In this document: one piece after another, positions 8,418 to 19,103 of the stretch | How positions within the stretch are numbered: position 1 is the stretch's first letter | Layout: each line of letters opens with the position of its first letter | DNA from: VXNE01 sp965208745 | GTDB taxonomy: Bacteria; Pseudomonadota; Gammaproteobacteria; Pseudomonadales; Azotimanducaceae | Direction: 5' to 3' | Assembly (NCBI GenBank): GCA_965208745.1 | Contig: CBDBPN010000004.1 | Location: 4,418,909 to 4,482,908 of the forward strand | DNA length: 64,000 nucleotides | Program-made: the position numbers and the translations under genes | Notes under the pieces: generated by a model | What the model was told of the DNA's origin: nothing | Database searches by the model: none | Seen by the model: only the letters and a program-made list of their open reading frames with translations

Positions 8418-9575
8418 GTGACGCCCGCCAAGGCCGTTTATCTCGACTACTCCGCCACGACGCCCGTAGACCCGCGCGTCGCGCAGCGCATGAGCGGGTG
8501 CCTGCTGACGGAGGGTGTCTTCGGCAACCCCGCATCGCGGTCGCACGTGTACGGCTGGGAGGCGGAGGAACTCGTCGAGGAGGCGCGTACGCGCGTCGCC
8601 GCGCTCTTCAACGCCGACCCGCGCGAGGTCGTGTGGACGTCGGGCGCCACCGAGTCCGACAACCTCGCCATCAAGGGTGTGGTCGAGGCCGCGGGCGGCC
8701 GCCACGTCGTGACGACGAGCTACGAGCACAAGGCCGTCCTCGACACCTGCGCGTGGCTCGAGACCCTGGGCGTGGAGGTGACCTACGTCGATCCCGATGC
8801 CGATGGCGTGGTGCCTCCGGCGGCGGTCGAGGACGCGCTTCGGGACGACACGGCGCTGGTGTCCGTGATGCACGCCAACAACGAGATCGGCGTCGTCAAC
8901 GGCATCCGCGCGATCGGCGCGGTGTGCCGGGCGCGCGGCGTGACGTTCCACACCGACGCGGCGCAGAGCGCCGGCAAGATTCCCATCGACATGCGCGCTG
9001 ACAACCTGGACCTCGTCAGCATGTCCGGCCACAAGATCTACGGCCCGAAGGGGGTCGGTGCGCTGCTCGTGCGCCGGGAACCGCCGCTCCGGGTGGCCGC
9101 CCAGATCCACGGCGGCGGGCACGAACGGGGCATGCGCTCCGGCACGCTGGCGACGCACCAGATCGTCGGCCTCGGCGAGGCGTGCCGCATCTGCCACGAG
9201 GAGATGGAACGCGAGGGCGAGCGCATCCGCGCGCTGCGCGACCGGCTGTGGCGCTGCCTGGCGCAACTCCCGGGCGTGCGGCTGAATGGCTCGGAGGAGC
9301 ACCGCCTGCCCGGGACGCTGAACGCATCCTTCGCCGACGTCGACGGCGAGACGCTGCTCCTGGCGTTGGACGACGTGGCCGTTTCAAGCGGTTCCGCGTG
9401 TACGTCGGCCACGGTGGAACCGTCCTACGTACTCAAGGTGCTGGGCGTCCCCGATGCGCTCGCCCACGCCTCGATCCGATTTACGGTAGGACGCTACACG
9501 TCCGATCGAGACATCGATTTCGCGGGCCGCCGCGTCGTCGAGGTGGTGGAGAAGCTGCGGGGCGGACGCGTATAA
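8418..9575 (+). CDS. iscS: cysteine desulfurase IscS
   Basis: This PLP enzyme supplies persulfide sulphur for Fe-S clusters and thiolated tRNAs. The GTG start gives 385 residues. The PLP lysine is Lys206 (SGHKIYGPKG) and the persulfide carrier is Cys328 (SSGSACTSATVEPSYVL), with numbering identical to E. coli. The protein stops at LRGGRV, about 19 residues short of E. coli IscS. It therefore lacks the extreme C-terminal segment that contributes to IscU binding. iscU, iscA, hscBA and fdx do not follow; the next gene is ndk. Confidence 0.95.
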   Translation: MTPAKAVYLDYSATTPVDPRVAQRMSGCLLTEGVFGNPASRSHVYGWEAEELVEEARTRVAALFNADPREVVWTSGATESDNLAIKGVVEAAGGRHVVTTSYEHKAVLDTCAWLETLGVEVTYVDPDADGVVPPAAVEDALRDDTALVSVMHANNEIGVVNGIRAIGAVCRARGVTFHTDAAQSAGKIPIDMRADNLDLVSMSGHKIYGPKGVGALLVRREPPLRVAAQIHGGGHERGMRSGTLATHQIVGLGEACRICHEEMEREGERIRALRDRLWRCLAQLPGVRLNGSEEHRLPGTLNASFADVDGETLLLALDDVAVSSGSACTSATVEPSYVLKVLGVPDALAHASIRFTVGRYTSDRDIDFAGRRVVEVVEKLRGGRV

Positions 9576-9576
9576 T
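9571..9576 (+). promoter_or_regulatory. candidate -10 element for ndk
   Basis: A perfect TATAAT hexamer overlaps the iscS stop codon, 82 nt upstream of ndk. No good -35 hexamer lies 16-18 nt before it, so this is a candidate only. Confidence 0.3.
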
Positions 9577-9584
9577 TCGCGCCT

Positions 9585-9605
9585 GCCCGAGCCCCTGGTT
9601 CGGGC
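9585..9605. terminator. hairpin between iscS and ndk
   Basis: GCCCGAGCC pairs with GGTTCGGGC (one G-T wobble) around a CCT loop, just after the iscS stop. No T-run follows. It could attenuate readthrough into ndk or mark the scar left where the rest of the isc operon is missing. Confidence 0.35.
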
Positions 9606-9658
9606 GTACGTATCTGGTCGGCGGCCGGCAAGGCCACGCGCTTCGACGGAGAAACCCC

Positions 9659-10087
9659 ATGGCCCTGGAACGCACGCTTTCGATCGTGAAGCCGGACGCC
9701 GTGGAACGGAACATCGTCGGGGAGGTCTATTCGCGGTTCGAGAAGGCGGGGTTGCGCATCGTCGCGGCGAAGATGATGCGGCTGTCGCGGGCCGCCGCCG
9801 CCGGCTTCTACGCCGAGCACGAGGGCAAGCCCTTCTACGACAACCTGCTGTCCTACATGAGTTCCGGACCGGTCATGGTCCAGGTCCTCGAGGGCGACGA
9901 CGCGATCCTGGTCAACCGGCGGCTGATGGGCGCGACCGACCCGCGGGAGGCGGCGCCCGGGACCATCCGGGCCGACTTCGCCGACTCGGTGGATGCGAAC
10001 GCCGTGCACGGCTCGGACTCCCCGGCGAGCGCCGAACGCGAAATCGCCTATTTCTTCTGCGACGCCGAAATCTGCCCCAGAGGCTGA
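9659..10087 (+). CDS. ndk: nucleoside diphosphate kinase
   Basis: Ndk equilibrates NTP and NDP pools through a phosphohistidine intermediate. It has 142 residues (E. coli 143). It begins ALERTLSIVKPDAVERN, and the catalytic His117 lies in NAVHGSDSP, with the same numbering as E. coli. It is followed after 8 nt by rlmN, as in many Gammaproteobacteria, where ndk sits at the end of the isc cluster. Confidence 0.97.
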   Translation: MALERTLSIVKPDAVERNIVGEVYSRFEKAGLRIVAAKMMRLSRAAAAGFYAEHEGKPFYDNLLSYMSSGPVMVQVLEGDDAILVNRRLMGATDPREAAPGTIRADFADSVDANAVHGSDSPASAEREIAYFFCDAEICPRG

Positions 10088-10095
10088 GCCCGGCC

Positions 10096-11187
10096 GTGGT
10101 CAATCTCCTCGGCCTCGATCGCGCCGCGCTCACGCGGTACTTCGCGGGCCTCGGCGAGACGCCGTACCGGGCCCGCATCCTGATGCGCTGGGTGTACAAG
10201 CAGGGCATCACCGACTTCGCAGCGATGACGGACCTCTCGAAAGTCCTGCGTGCGCGTCTGGCGGCGGAGGCGGAACTCCGGCCGCCCGAGGTGGCGGACC
10301 GGCGGTGTTCGGCGGACGGCACCGTGAAGTGGTCGGTGCGCACGGATTCCGGCGACCTCGTCGAGACGGTGCTCATCCCGGACGGCGGCCGCAATACGCT
10401 GTGCATCTCGTCCCAGGCCGGCTGCGCGCTCGACTGCGCCTTCTGCGCGACGGGCAAGCAGGGCTTCAACGGCAACCTGTCGCCGGCGGAGATCGGCGGC
10501 CAGGTGTGGCTGGCTGCCCGGGAACTCGCGTCGCGCGGGGATGGGCGAGGGATCACCAACGTCGTCTTCATGGGCATGGGCGAGCCCCTGCTGAACTTCG
10601 ATGCGACGACCACCGTGGCGAACCTGCTGATCGACGACTACGCGTACGGAATATCGAAACGCCGCGTGACGGTGAGCACCGCGGGGGTCGTCCCGCGGAT
10701 TCGCGAACTCGCGCGGCACACGGACTGCGCGCTGGCGGTGAGCCTGCACGCGCCGGACGATGCGCTGCGGAACGAACTCGTGCCGCTCAATCGACGCTAC
10801 CCGCTGGCCGAACTGCTAGATGCGTGCGGCGAGTACCTGTCCCAGGTCGGCGAGCGGCGTTCGGTGACGATGGAGTACGCCCTCATCAAGGGATGGAACG
10901 ACAGCCTCGACCACGCGCGCGCACTCGCGAAGCTGCTGCGGCCCCTGCGTACGAAGATCAACCTGATCCCGTTCAACCCGTTTCCGGGCAGCGGCTTCGA
11001 GCGTCCGGACGACGGCGTGCTGCGGGCCTTCCAGACCAGCCTGATGAACGCCGGGTACACCGCGACGCTGCGCACCACACGGGGGGCCGACATCGCGGCG
11101 GCGTGCGGGCAACTCGTGGGCGCGGTACGCGACCGCACCAACCGTAGCGCGCGCCACGCACGCATCCGGGCGCGCGAGGTCGCATAG
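10096..11187 (+). CDS. rlmN: dual-specificity 23S rRNA/tRNA adenine-C2 methyltransferase RlmN
   Basis: This radical-SAM enzyme methylates C2 of A2503 in 23S rRNA and A37 in some tRNAs. The GTG start gives 363 residues. The radical-SAM cluster motif is Cys110-x3-Cys114-x2-Cys117 (CALDCAFC), followed by ATGKQGFNGNL. The C-terminal catalytic cysteine is Cys337 (AACGQLVG). GITNVVFMGMGEPLLN is conserved. The gene stands between ndk and rodZ; pilF, often found here, is absent. Confidence 0.97.
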   Translation: MVNLLGLDRAALTRYFAGLGETPYRARILMRWVYKQGITDFAAMTDLSKVLRARLAAEAELRPPEVADRRCSADGTVKWSVRTDSGDLVETVLIPDGGRNTLCISSQAGCALDCAFCATGKQGFNGNLSPAEIGGQVWLAARELASRGDGRGITNVVFMGMGEPLLNFDATTTVANLLIDDYAYGISKRRVTVSTAGVVPRIRELARHTDCALAVSLHAPDDALRNELVPLNRRYPLAELLDACGEYLSQVGERRSVTMEYALIKGWNDSLDHARALAKLLRPLRTKINLIPFNPFPGSGFERPDDGVLRAFQTSLMNAGYTATLRTTRGADIAAACGQLVGAVRDRTNRSARHARIRAREVA

Positions 11188-11198
11188 CAGGGCGGACG

Positions 11199-12200
11199 AT
11201 GGCGGGCGTCGCAGACGAAAGCACGGCAAGCGGTCCCGGCCCGGCATTGCGCGCGGCCCGGGAGGCCCTCGGCATCTCGGTGGAGGACGTGGCGGGCGCG
11301 ATGAATGTGCCGGTCGGGACCGTCGAGCACATCGAGGAGAACGCCTTCGACACATTGCCGGCGCCCCCGTTCACGCGGGGCTACATCCGCACGTACGCGC
11401 GCCTGCTCGGCCTCGATGGCGACGAACTGGTCCGCCAGTACGGGGAAGCGATTCTGGACGAGGGCGAGGCGAGGCTCGTGGTCCAGGTGGAGAAGCCGTC
11501 CCTGGCCGAACTGCCCCAGCGGCATCTGGGCCGGGTGTTCGGAGGCGCAGTGTTCGCGGTGGCCGTCGCCGGTGCGGCGGTGCTGTGGTGGGCATGGCCG
11601 CAGGAGCCGGAGCCTCGGGCGGCCACGGAGCCGGTAGCCGTGACCGAGCCCCCGCGCGCCGCACCGGGCACCGCCCGGACGCCTGTCCCGGCTCGCTCGC
11701 CCACCCGGACTCCCCGGCCTGCCCCGACGCCCTCGGTCGTCGATGTGCCCGACCAGGACGCCGCCGGTGAGCCGCCGCTATCCACCACGACCGATCCGGG
11801 TGACCCGGGGCTGCCCGATCCGGAGGTCACGGCCCCTGACGAGGCCGTGCTCGTGATGGCGCGGGGACGGGACGAGGCAGACGTTACGGAATCGCCGGCG
11901 GTAGCGCGGCCGGTGGTGGATGCGCCGGTGGACGCAGCCCGCGAGCCTTTCGCGGCCGGCGCGGACGTGCTCGAGTTCGCTTTCGTGGGCGACAGCTGGG
12001 TGGAGGTGTTCGACCGCGAAGGCCGGATCGTGCACATGGACATGAGCCTGGCCGGCGATTCGTTGCGCCTGCGGGGCGAGGCGCCGTTCTCGATCCGGCT
12101 CGGCAACGCGCCCGCCACGACGCTGGCGTTCAACGGCGAAACCGTTGCACTCGCGCCGCACACCCGCGCGAATGTCGCGAACCTGGTGCTCGGAGAGTAG
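11199..12200 (+). CDS. rodZ: cytoskeletal cell-shape protein RodZ
   Basis: RodZ links MreB to the elongasome. The 333-residue protein has the expected layout. A cytoplasmic HTH_25 domain covers about residues 14-85 (LRAAREALGISVEDVAGAMN). One transmembrane helix covers about 113-130. A Pro/Thr/Ala-rich periplasmic linker (about 140-245) and a C-terminal beta-domain of the DUF4115 type (SWVEVFDREGRIVHMDMSLAGD) follow. It ends 2 nt before hisS; in most relatives ispG lies between them. Confidence 0.92.
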   Translation: MAGVADESTASGPGPALRAAREALGISVEDVAGAMNVPVGTVEHIEENAFDTLPAPPFTRGYIRTYARLLGLDGDELVRQYGEAILDEGEARLVVQVEKPSLAELPQRHLGRVFGGAVFAVAVAGAAVLWWAWPQEPEPRAATEPVAVTEPPRAAPGTARTPVPARSPTRTPRPAPTPSVVDVPDQDAAGEPPLSTTTDPGDPGLPDPEVTAPDEAVLVMARGRDEADVTESPAVARPVVDAPVDAAREPFAAGADVLEFAFVGDSWVEVFDREGRIVHMDMSLAGDSLRLRGEAPFSIRLGNAPATTLAFNGETVALAPHTRANVANLVLGE

Positions 12201-12202
12201 CC

Positions 12203-13468
<1,266 letters not shown>

Positions 13469-13477
13469 GGACGGATC

Positions 13478-14218
13478 GTGGCGGAATACCTGACGGACGA
13501 GGAAGTAACCGAGCGGCTGAAACGCTGGTGGTCGGAGAACGGTACCGGACTCACCGTCGGCATCGTCCTGGCGATCGGCGCCGTCGTCGGCTGGCGCTGG
13601 TTCGACGGCTGGCGGCTGGAGCGCGCGGAGGCCGCTTCGGACGCCTATGCGGAATACACCGACGCGCGCGCGGCGGGGGAGGACGCGACTGCCTTGGCGG
13701 CGCGCATCGCGGAGGAGTTCCCGGATTCGGCGTATCACGTCTTCACGCTCCTGCACCAGGTTAGGGACGCGGTCGAGGGCGAGGAGTGGGAGCGCGCGGC
13801 GGATCTCCTGCGCGAGTGCGTGGACGTCGCCTCGGGGAGCGTGCTGCAGGATGTCGCCCGGGTCCGGCTGGCGCGCGTGCTGCACCAGCTCGAACGGCCC
13901 GACGAAGCGTTGGCCGTGCTTCGCGAAGTGGACGGCCAGGGGTTCGCCGGCACGGTGGCGGAACTCACCGGGGACGTGGAGCTGCGCCGCGGGGCGCTCA
14001 AGGCGGCGCGCGCAGCCTACCAGGCCGCGCTCGACGAGACCGGCGCCGGCCAGGGCGGCGTACTGCTCCGGCTGAAACTCGCGAGCGTCCCCCGGGAAGC
14101 GGCGGACAGCGAGACGGCGTCGGAAGAAGCGTCCGCCCCGCCGGAAGAGGCCACCGACGAAATGGATCGGCCGTCGCAGACGGCGGACTCCGGGGAAACC
14201 GGGGAGGCTGACGAGTGA
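13478..14218 (+). CDS. yfgM: ancillary SecYEG-associated TPR protein YfgM
   Basis: This is an inner-membrane anchored periplasmic protein that works with PpiD at the translocon. It has 246 residues. A short cytoplasmic N-terminus (YLTDEEVTERLKRWWSENG) precedes one TM helix (TGLTVGIVLAIGAVVGWRW, about 23-41) and TPR-like helical repeats. An acidic, low-complexity C-terminal tail starts at about residue 210. The start is GTG at 13478. Its stop overlaps the bamB start (TGATG). Confidence 0.9.
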   Translation: MAEYLTDEEVTERLKRWWSENGTGLTVGIVLAIGAVVGWRWFDGWRLERAEAASDAYAEYTDARAAGEDATALAARIAEEFPDSAYHVFTLLHQVRDAVEGEEWERAADLLRECVDVASGSVLQDVARVRLARVLHQLERPDEALAVLREVDGQGFAGTVAELTGDVELRRGALKAARAAYQAALDETGAGQGGVLLRLKLASVPREAADSETASEEASAPPEEATDEMDRPSQTADSGETGEADE

Positions 14219-15465
14219 TGGCCGGAACGCGCATCCATCCGCTGAGCGTGGCGTTACTGGCGCCGCTGCTCCTTGTCACGGGCTGCACCTGGTTCGACTG
14301 GCTGCCCTGGATCGGCGGGGACGAGGACGACGAGGGCAAGGCGGACGAACCGACGCCGCTGGTCGAGTTTCCCGCCGAGGCGGACATCGAACGCGTGTGG
14401 CGCGCCGACGTCGGCGACGGGCTGGGACGCAAGTACCTGCGTCTCAACCCGGCGGTCGTGGCGGACCGGGTGTACGCGGCGGACGCCTACGGCGTGGTCG
14501 AGGCCCGCAACCGGTTCGACGGCAGGCGCCTGTGGCGCGTCCGGGTGGACGAGCCGGACGGGCGGGCGTTCTACAAGTTCTGGGACCGGCGCGACCCGGC
14601 GTTCCTCACGGGCGGCGTGGGCGTCGGCGACGGTCGCGTACTGGTCGGTACGACCCGGGGAGAGGTGATCGCGCTCGACGCCGCGGACGGCCGTGTACTC
14701 TGGCGGAGCGAGGTGAGCAGCGAAGTGCTGGCCCGACCGGTCGCCGAGGACGACATCGTGGTCGTACAGACCGGCGACGGGCGTATCACGCTGCTGGAAG
14801 GGGACGACGGGGCGCTGCGGTGGAGCTTCGACACCCAGGTGCCCGTGCTGACGCTCCGCGGCACCGCCGCCCCGGTACTGCGTGACGGGTTGGTGTACGC
14901 GGGCTTCGCGACCGGCAAGATCGTCGCCATCCGGGCCGGGGACGGCCAGCCGGTCTGGGAACAGCGGGTGATGCTCCCGGAAGGGCGTTCGGAACTCGAT
15001 CGGATGGTGGACGTCGACAGCACGCCCCTGGTCGGGCGCAGCTTCATCTTCGCCGTGAGCTACCAGGGGCGCATCCGCGCGTTCCGGCGCAGCGACGGGG
15101 CGCCGATCTGGGAACAGGACGCGTCTTCGTTCGTGGACCTCGCCGAGGGCTACGGGCAGGTTTACGTGGTCTCCGACGACGATGTCGTCCGCGCCATCGA
15201 CCAGGGCGACGCCGTCGTGGTGTGGGAGCAGGAGGCGCTGCGCAACCGGCGCCTGACGAGCCCCCTCGCGTTCGGGAACTACGTCCTGGTCGGCGACGAC
15301 GAGGGCTACCTGCACGTGATCGCCCAGAGCGACGGCCGTTTCGTGGCGCGGCGCAGGCTCGACGGCAGCGGGCTGCGCTCGGGGATGATCGAGGCGGACG
15401 GCACCGTGTACGTGCTGAGCAACGGCGGGCGGCTGGAGGCGGTGGAGATCCGGCGCCGGGGATGA
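14218..15465 (+). CDS. bamB: outer-membrane assembly lipoprotein BamB
   Basis: BamB is a lipoprotein scaffold of the Bam complex that inserts outer-membrane proteins. From the ATG at 14218 the protein has 415 residues. It has a signal peptide ending in the lipobox LVTGC (Cys23 lipidated). A PQQ-like eight-bladed beta-propeller follows, with repeated blade motifs such as VIALDAADGRVLWRSEV and ALRWSFDTQVPV. An alternative GTG lies one codon upstream. The 3' end overlaps der by 4 nt. Confidence 0.95.
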   Translation: MAGTRIHPLSVALLAPLLLVTGCTWFDWLPWIGGDEDDEGKADEPTPLVEFPAEADIERVWRADVGDGLGRKYLRLNPAVVADRVYAADAYGVVEARNRFDGRRLWRVRVDEPDGRAFYKFWDRRDPAFLTGGVGVGDGRVLVGTTRGEVIALDAADGRVLWRSEVSSEVLARPVAEDDIVVVQTGDGRITLLEGDDGALRWSFDTQVPVLTLRGTAAPVLRDGLVYAGFATGKIVAIRAGDGQPVWEQRVMLPEGRSELDRMVDVDSTPLVGRSFIFAVSYQGRIRAFRRSDGAPIWEQDASSFVDLAEGYGQVYVVSDDDVVRAIDQGDAVVVWEQEALRNRRLTSPLAFGNYVLVGDDEGYLHVIAQSDGRFVARRRLDGSGLRSGMIEADGTVYVLSNGGRLEAVEIRRRG

Positions 15466-16850
15466 CCGTCGTCGCGCTGGTGGGGCGCCCCAACGTCGGG
15501 AAATCCACCCTGTTCAACCGGCTCACGGGGACACGGGACGCCCTCGTGGCCAACCGTCCCGGACTCACCCGCGACCGGCGCTACGGCCACATGGACCTCG
15601 CCGGGCGTAACGTTGCCCTGGTCGACACCGGAGGCATCCTCGGCGACGAGGGCGCGATGTCCGAGGTCGTGACCGCCCAGGCGCACGCGGCGATCGCCGA
15701 AGCGGGGCTCGTCGTCCTGTTGGTCGACGCGCGCGACGGGCTCACGGCGACGGACGAGGAGATCGTCGCTGACCTGCGCAGGCGTGGTGCGCCGATGCTC
15801 CTCGTCGCCAACAAGATCGACGGCGTACCGCCGGAGGCGGCCCTTGGGGACTTCTCGGGGCTGGGCCTCGGCGCGCCTCTCATGATCTCCGCGACGCAGG
15901 GCCGGGGGGTGGCGGCGTTGCGCCAGATCATGGGCGAACGCCTTCCGGACGATGGCGCGCCGGAGGAACAGGCGCCCGCGCCGGGCCCCCGCGTCGCGGT
16001 CGTCGGACGTCCGAACGTGGGCAAGTCCACCCTCGTCAACCGCCTGCTGGGCGACGAACGACAGGTGGTCTCCGACCAGCCCGGGACCACGCGGGACGCC
16101 ATCGACGCGCCGTTCGAGCGGGATGGCCGGCCATACGTCCTGATCGACACCGCCGGCGTCCGCCGCCGGGGGCGCGTGTCGGACTTCGTGGAGAAGTTCT
16201 CGGTGGTCAAGACCCTCGACGCGCTGGACCGCGCCGACGTGGCCTTCGTGCTCGTCGACGCCCGGGAGGGCATCGTCCAACAGGACCTGCACCTGATCGG
16301 CTGTACCGCGGACGCCGGGACCGGGGTCGTGCTGGTGGTCAACAAGTGGGACGGCCTCTCCGCCGCCGAGCGCGCCGATGTCAGGAAGGGCCTGGACCGC
16401 CGCCTGGTGTTCGCGCCCTGGGTACCGGTGGCGTTCGTGTCCGCACTGCACGGCAGCGGCGTCGGGGGCCTCATGCGGACGGTCGACGAGGTCTACGCCG
16501 CAGGGGCGCTCGAGACGTCGGCCACCGCGCTGACCGACATCCTGGAGCGGGCCGTGGCGGACCATCCGCCGCCCAGCGTGGGCGGGCGGGCCATCAAGCT
16601 GCGCTACGCGCACCGCGCAGGTTCGCATCCGCCGACCATCGTGGTGCACGGCAACCGGACCGGAGCGCTCCCTGCATCCTACGTGCGGTATCTCGAGAAT
16701 TTGTACCGCGAGGCGTTGGGAATGGTGGGGATGCCGATCCGGATCCAGCTCAGGACCGGGGAGAACCCTTACGCCGGCAAGCGCAACGAACTCACGCGCC
16801 GGCAGCGGCTGCGCCGCAGGCGGGTGATCCGGCGCGACCGGGGCCGCTGA
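15462..16850 (+). CDS. der: ribosome-associated double GTPase Der (EngA)
   Basis: Der is an essential GTPase for 50S maturation. It has 462 residues and two G domains. The first P-loop GRPNVGKST is at about residues 8-16 and the second at about 181-189, each followed by DTGG/DTAG, and by NKID and NKWD. A C-terminal KH-like domain ends in RRQRLRRRRVIRRDRGR. The ATG overlaps the bamB stop (ATGA). bamB-der linkage is standard in Gammaproteobacteria. Confidence 0.97.
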   Translation: MTVVALVGRPNVGKSTLFNRLTGTRDALVANRPGLTRDRRYGHMDLAGRNVALVDTGGILGDEGAMSEVVTAQAHAAIAEAGLVVLLVDARDGLTATDEEIVADLRRRGAPMLLVANKIDGVPPEAALGDFSGLGLGAPLMISATQGRGVAALRQIMGERLPDDGAPEEQAPAPGPRVAVVGRPNVGKSTLVNRLLGDERQVVSDQPGTTRDAIDAPFERDGRPYVLIDTAGVRRRGRVSDFVEKFSVVKTLDALDRADVAFVLVDAREGIVQQDLHLIGCTADAGTGVVLVVNKWDGLSAAERADVRKGLDRRLVFAPWVPVAFVSALHGSGVGGLMRTVDEVYAAGALETSATALTDILERAVADHPPPSVGGRAIKLRYAHRAGSHPPTIVVHGNRTGALPASYVRYLENLYREALGMVGMPIRIQLRTGENPYAGKRNELTRRQRLRRRRVIRRDRGR

Positions 16851-16860
16851 CCGGGCGACC

Positions 16861-17640
16861 TCACTCTCCGTTCGCGAGGCGCGCGAGGGTTTCCGCGAAC
16901 ATGTCGGGGTCTACCTTCGCTCCGCGCAAGCTGACCGTCCAGTGCAGGTGGGGTCCGGTGACGCGGCCGGTCGCCCCGACGAGCCCGATCTCGCCGCCCC
17001 GGCCGACCATGTCTCCTTCCTCCACGCGGATCTCGTCGAGGTGGCAGTACATCGTCACCAGGCCCTCGCCGTGGTCCAGCATGACGGTGTTGCCGTTGAA
17101 GAAGAAATCGCCGGTCACGAGGACGCGGCCCGGCGCGGGGGCGTGGATCGGCGTGCCGGTGTTCGCGGCGATGTCCAGTCCGGAGTGGGGGCTGCGTGGC
17201 TCGCCGTTCAGGATCCGCCGCCGTCCGAAGGGACTCGAAACCACTCCGGGCAAGGGCCGCAGGAAGGGGTGGGGGTCGCCCTGGTGCGGACCGACGACGC
17301 CGTAGGCGTGGCCCATCAGCGCGGCCTCCCTGCGGTAGCGCGCGAGGTCCTCGGGAAGGGGGTTCACGTGGCGCGGGTTCGGGATCGTGAGACGTTGTAC
17401 CGGATAGTCCTTCGCGACGACCTCGAACGGCGCGCGCCAGGCCCTCCCGTCCGCCCGTTCCACCACGAGTTCGTATTGGCCGGCGCCGGTCCCGAGCGGC
17501 AGGCCGACGATCGCGTGCCCGCGGTACAGCCAGGCGGCCCGGTCCTCGAAGCGGGCCTCCGTGGCGTCCGGACCGACGGGTATGGCGACCACGCCACCGG
17601 GCACGGCCGTGACCGCGAGGAGCAGGGCGAACAGGTTCAT
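16861..17640 (-). CDS. M23-family (LytM) murein endopeptidase, secreted
   Basis: This is a periplasmic zinc peptidase that probably cleaves peptidoglycan cross-bridges. It has 259 residues: a signal peptide at about 1-20, an N-terminal beta domain, then the M23 domain. Zinc ligands are visible in PHSGLDIA (H-x3-D, about 147-151) and GPHLHWTV (HxH, about 230-232), so it is predicted to be active, not a degenerate EnvC-type activator. It overlaps the xseA stop by 4 nt and is probably co-transcribed with xseA. Confidence 0.9.
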   Translation of the reverse strand: MNLFALLLAVTAVPGGVVAIPVGPDATEARFEDRAAWLYRGHAIVGLPLGTGAGQYELVVERADGRAWRAPFEVVAKDYPVQRLTIPNPRHVNPLPEDLARYRREAALMGHAYGVVGPHQGDPHPFLRPLPGVVSSPFGRRRILNGEPRSPHSGLDIAANTGTPIHAPAPGRVLVTGDFFFNGNTVMLDHGEGLVTMYCHLDEIRVEEGDMVGRGGEIGLVGATGRVTGPHLHWTVSLRGAKVDPDMFAETLARLANGE

Positions 17641-19076
17641 CGTCGATTCTCCGCAGGCGAGTCGGGCGCCGGCGCGACGTCGCCTCGGGCGCGCGCCGCC
17701 GCATCCTCGACGCGCGTCTCACGCACCGTGGCGGCTACGGTACCCGAGGCCAGGTGGGCATGGATAGGCTCGCCGGGTGCGAGGTCGCCCGCGTCATCGA
17801 CCACCACGCCCCAACGCGTGCCGTCCGGCCGCGAGACGATCGCGTAGCCGCGGTCCAGCGTCGCGAGGGGGCTCACGGCGTGCAGCGTGCGCATCGTCCC
17901 GGTCACGGCGCGACGGGCGCTGTCCACGCGGCGGCGGGCCCCGGCCCCGAGCGCGTGGAGGCCGCGCCGGGTACGCTCCCGGGCGGCGTCGATGGCCACG
18001 ATCGGGCTAGTGCGGTGGAGCAGCCGGCGGGTCGTCGCGAGTCGCGTACGCGGCGCGGCCACCCGCTCCGCCACGGCCCGGTCGAGACGTTCGCGCAGCT
18101 CGTCCGCGCGTTGCATCTGCTGTTCCAGCGCGCGCACGGGGTCCACCAGCCGCGCCGACGCGGCCTTCAGACGCACGCGCTCGAGACCGATGCGCTCCAG
18201 CACTCGGCCGGACAGCCGCGTCTCGAATCCGTCGAGCCGCCGGAGCAGGTACGCACGCTCGGGGGCGATGAGTTCCGCCGCCGCCGACGGCGTCGCGGCG
18301 CGCCGGTCGGCGACGAGGTCGGCGATGGTGACGTCCACTTCGTGGCCGACGGCCGAGACCACGGGGATCGTGCAAGCCGCGATGCGGCGGGCGACGGTTT
18401 CCGAGTTGAAGGCCGCCAGGTCTTCGAGGGACCCGCCGCCGCGGGTGAGCAGGAGCAACTCCGGATGTTCGGCGGCGCGCTGAGCCCGATCCAGGGCCGC
18501 GACGATCTGCGAAACGGCCTCCGGCCCCTGGACGGCGACCGGAAAGCAGGTCACCGCCACGCACGGATAACGGCGCCGCAACACCGCGAGCACGTCCTGC
18601 AGGGCCGCCCCGGACAGCGAACTCACGACCCCGACGTGTCTGGGAAACGCCGGTAGCGGCCGCTTGCGCTCCGCGGCGAACAGCCCTTCCCGCTCGAGCC
18701 TTTCGCGCAGTCGGTCGAATGCCGCGCGCAGGGCTCCTTCTCCGGCGGGCTCGATGTGGTCGACGATGCCCTGGAACTCGCCGCGCTCCTCGTACAGCGA
18801 CAGGCGGCAGCGAACGAGGACGCGCATGCCGTCGGCGACGCGGGTGCGCACGAAGCGGTTGCGGCTCGCGAACATCACGCACCGCAACTGCGCCCGGGCG
18901 TCCGCGAGGCTGAAGTACCAGTGGCCGGATCCCGGACGGTGCAGGTTCGAGACCTCGCCCTCCACCCAGACGAGCGGAAAGCTCTTCTCGATCGTTCGGC
19001 GCGCGGTGCCGGTGAGCTCGCTGACCGCGTAGACGTGGCGTACGTTGGATGCCTCGAAGAGGTCCGCCGTCATCAC
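17637..19076 (-). CDS. xseA: exodeoxyribonuclease VII large subunit
   Basis: This is the large subunit of the ssDNA exonuclease VII. It has 479 residues. An N-terminal OB-fold (LVWVEGEVSNLHRPGSGHWYFSLAD) is followed by the catalytic core with FPRHVGVVSSLSGAALQDVL, LLTRGGGSLEDLAAFN and SAVGHEVDVTIADLVADRRAATPSA, cut here into separate motifs. A long coiled-coil region and a C-terminal GYAIVSRPDG segment complete it. There are two adjacent ATG codons; the second is at 19073. xseB is not adjacent. Confidence 0.96.
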   Translation of the reverse strand: MMTADLFEASNVRHVYAVSELTGTARRTIEKSFPLVWVEGEVSNLHRPGSGHWYFSLADARAQLRCVMFASRNRFVRTRVADGMRVLVRCRLSLYEERGEFQGIVDHIEPAGEGALRAAFDRLRERLEREGLFAAERKRPLPAFPRHVGVVSSLSGAALQDVLAVLRRRYPCVAVTCFPVAVQGPEAVSQIVAALDRAQRAAEHPELLLLTRGGGSLEDLAAFNSETVARRIAACTIPVVSAVGHEVDVTIADLVADRRAATPSAAAELIAPERAYLLRRLDGFETRLSGRVLERIGLERVRLKAASARLVDPVRALEQQMQRADELRERLDRAVAERVAAPRTRLATTRRLLHRTSPIVAIDAARERTRRGLHALGAGARRRVDSARRAVTGTMRTLHAVSPLATLDRGYAIVSRPDGTRWGVVVDDAGDLAPGEPIHAHLASGTVAATVRETRVEDAAARARGDVAPAPDSPAENRR

Positions 19077-19103
19077 GGGACCGGCCCGGGACCGGGCCGG
19101 GCG

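Noticed and set aside
16861..17640. Degenerate EnvC/NlpD-like activator
   Set aside because: Both zinc motifs (HxxxD and HxH) are intact, so an active M23 peptidase is more likely.
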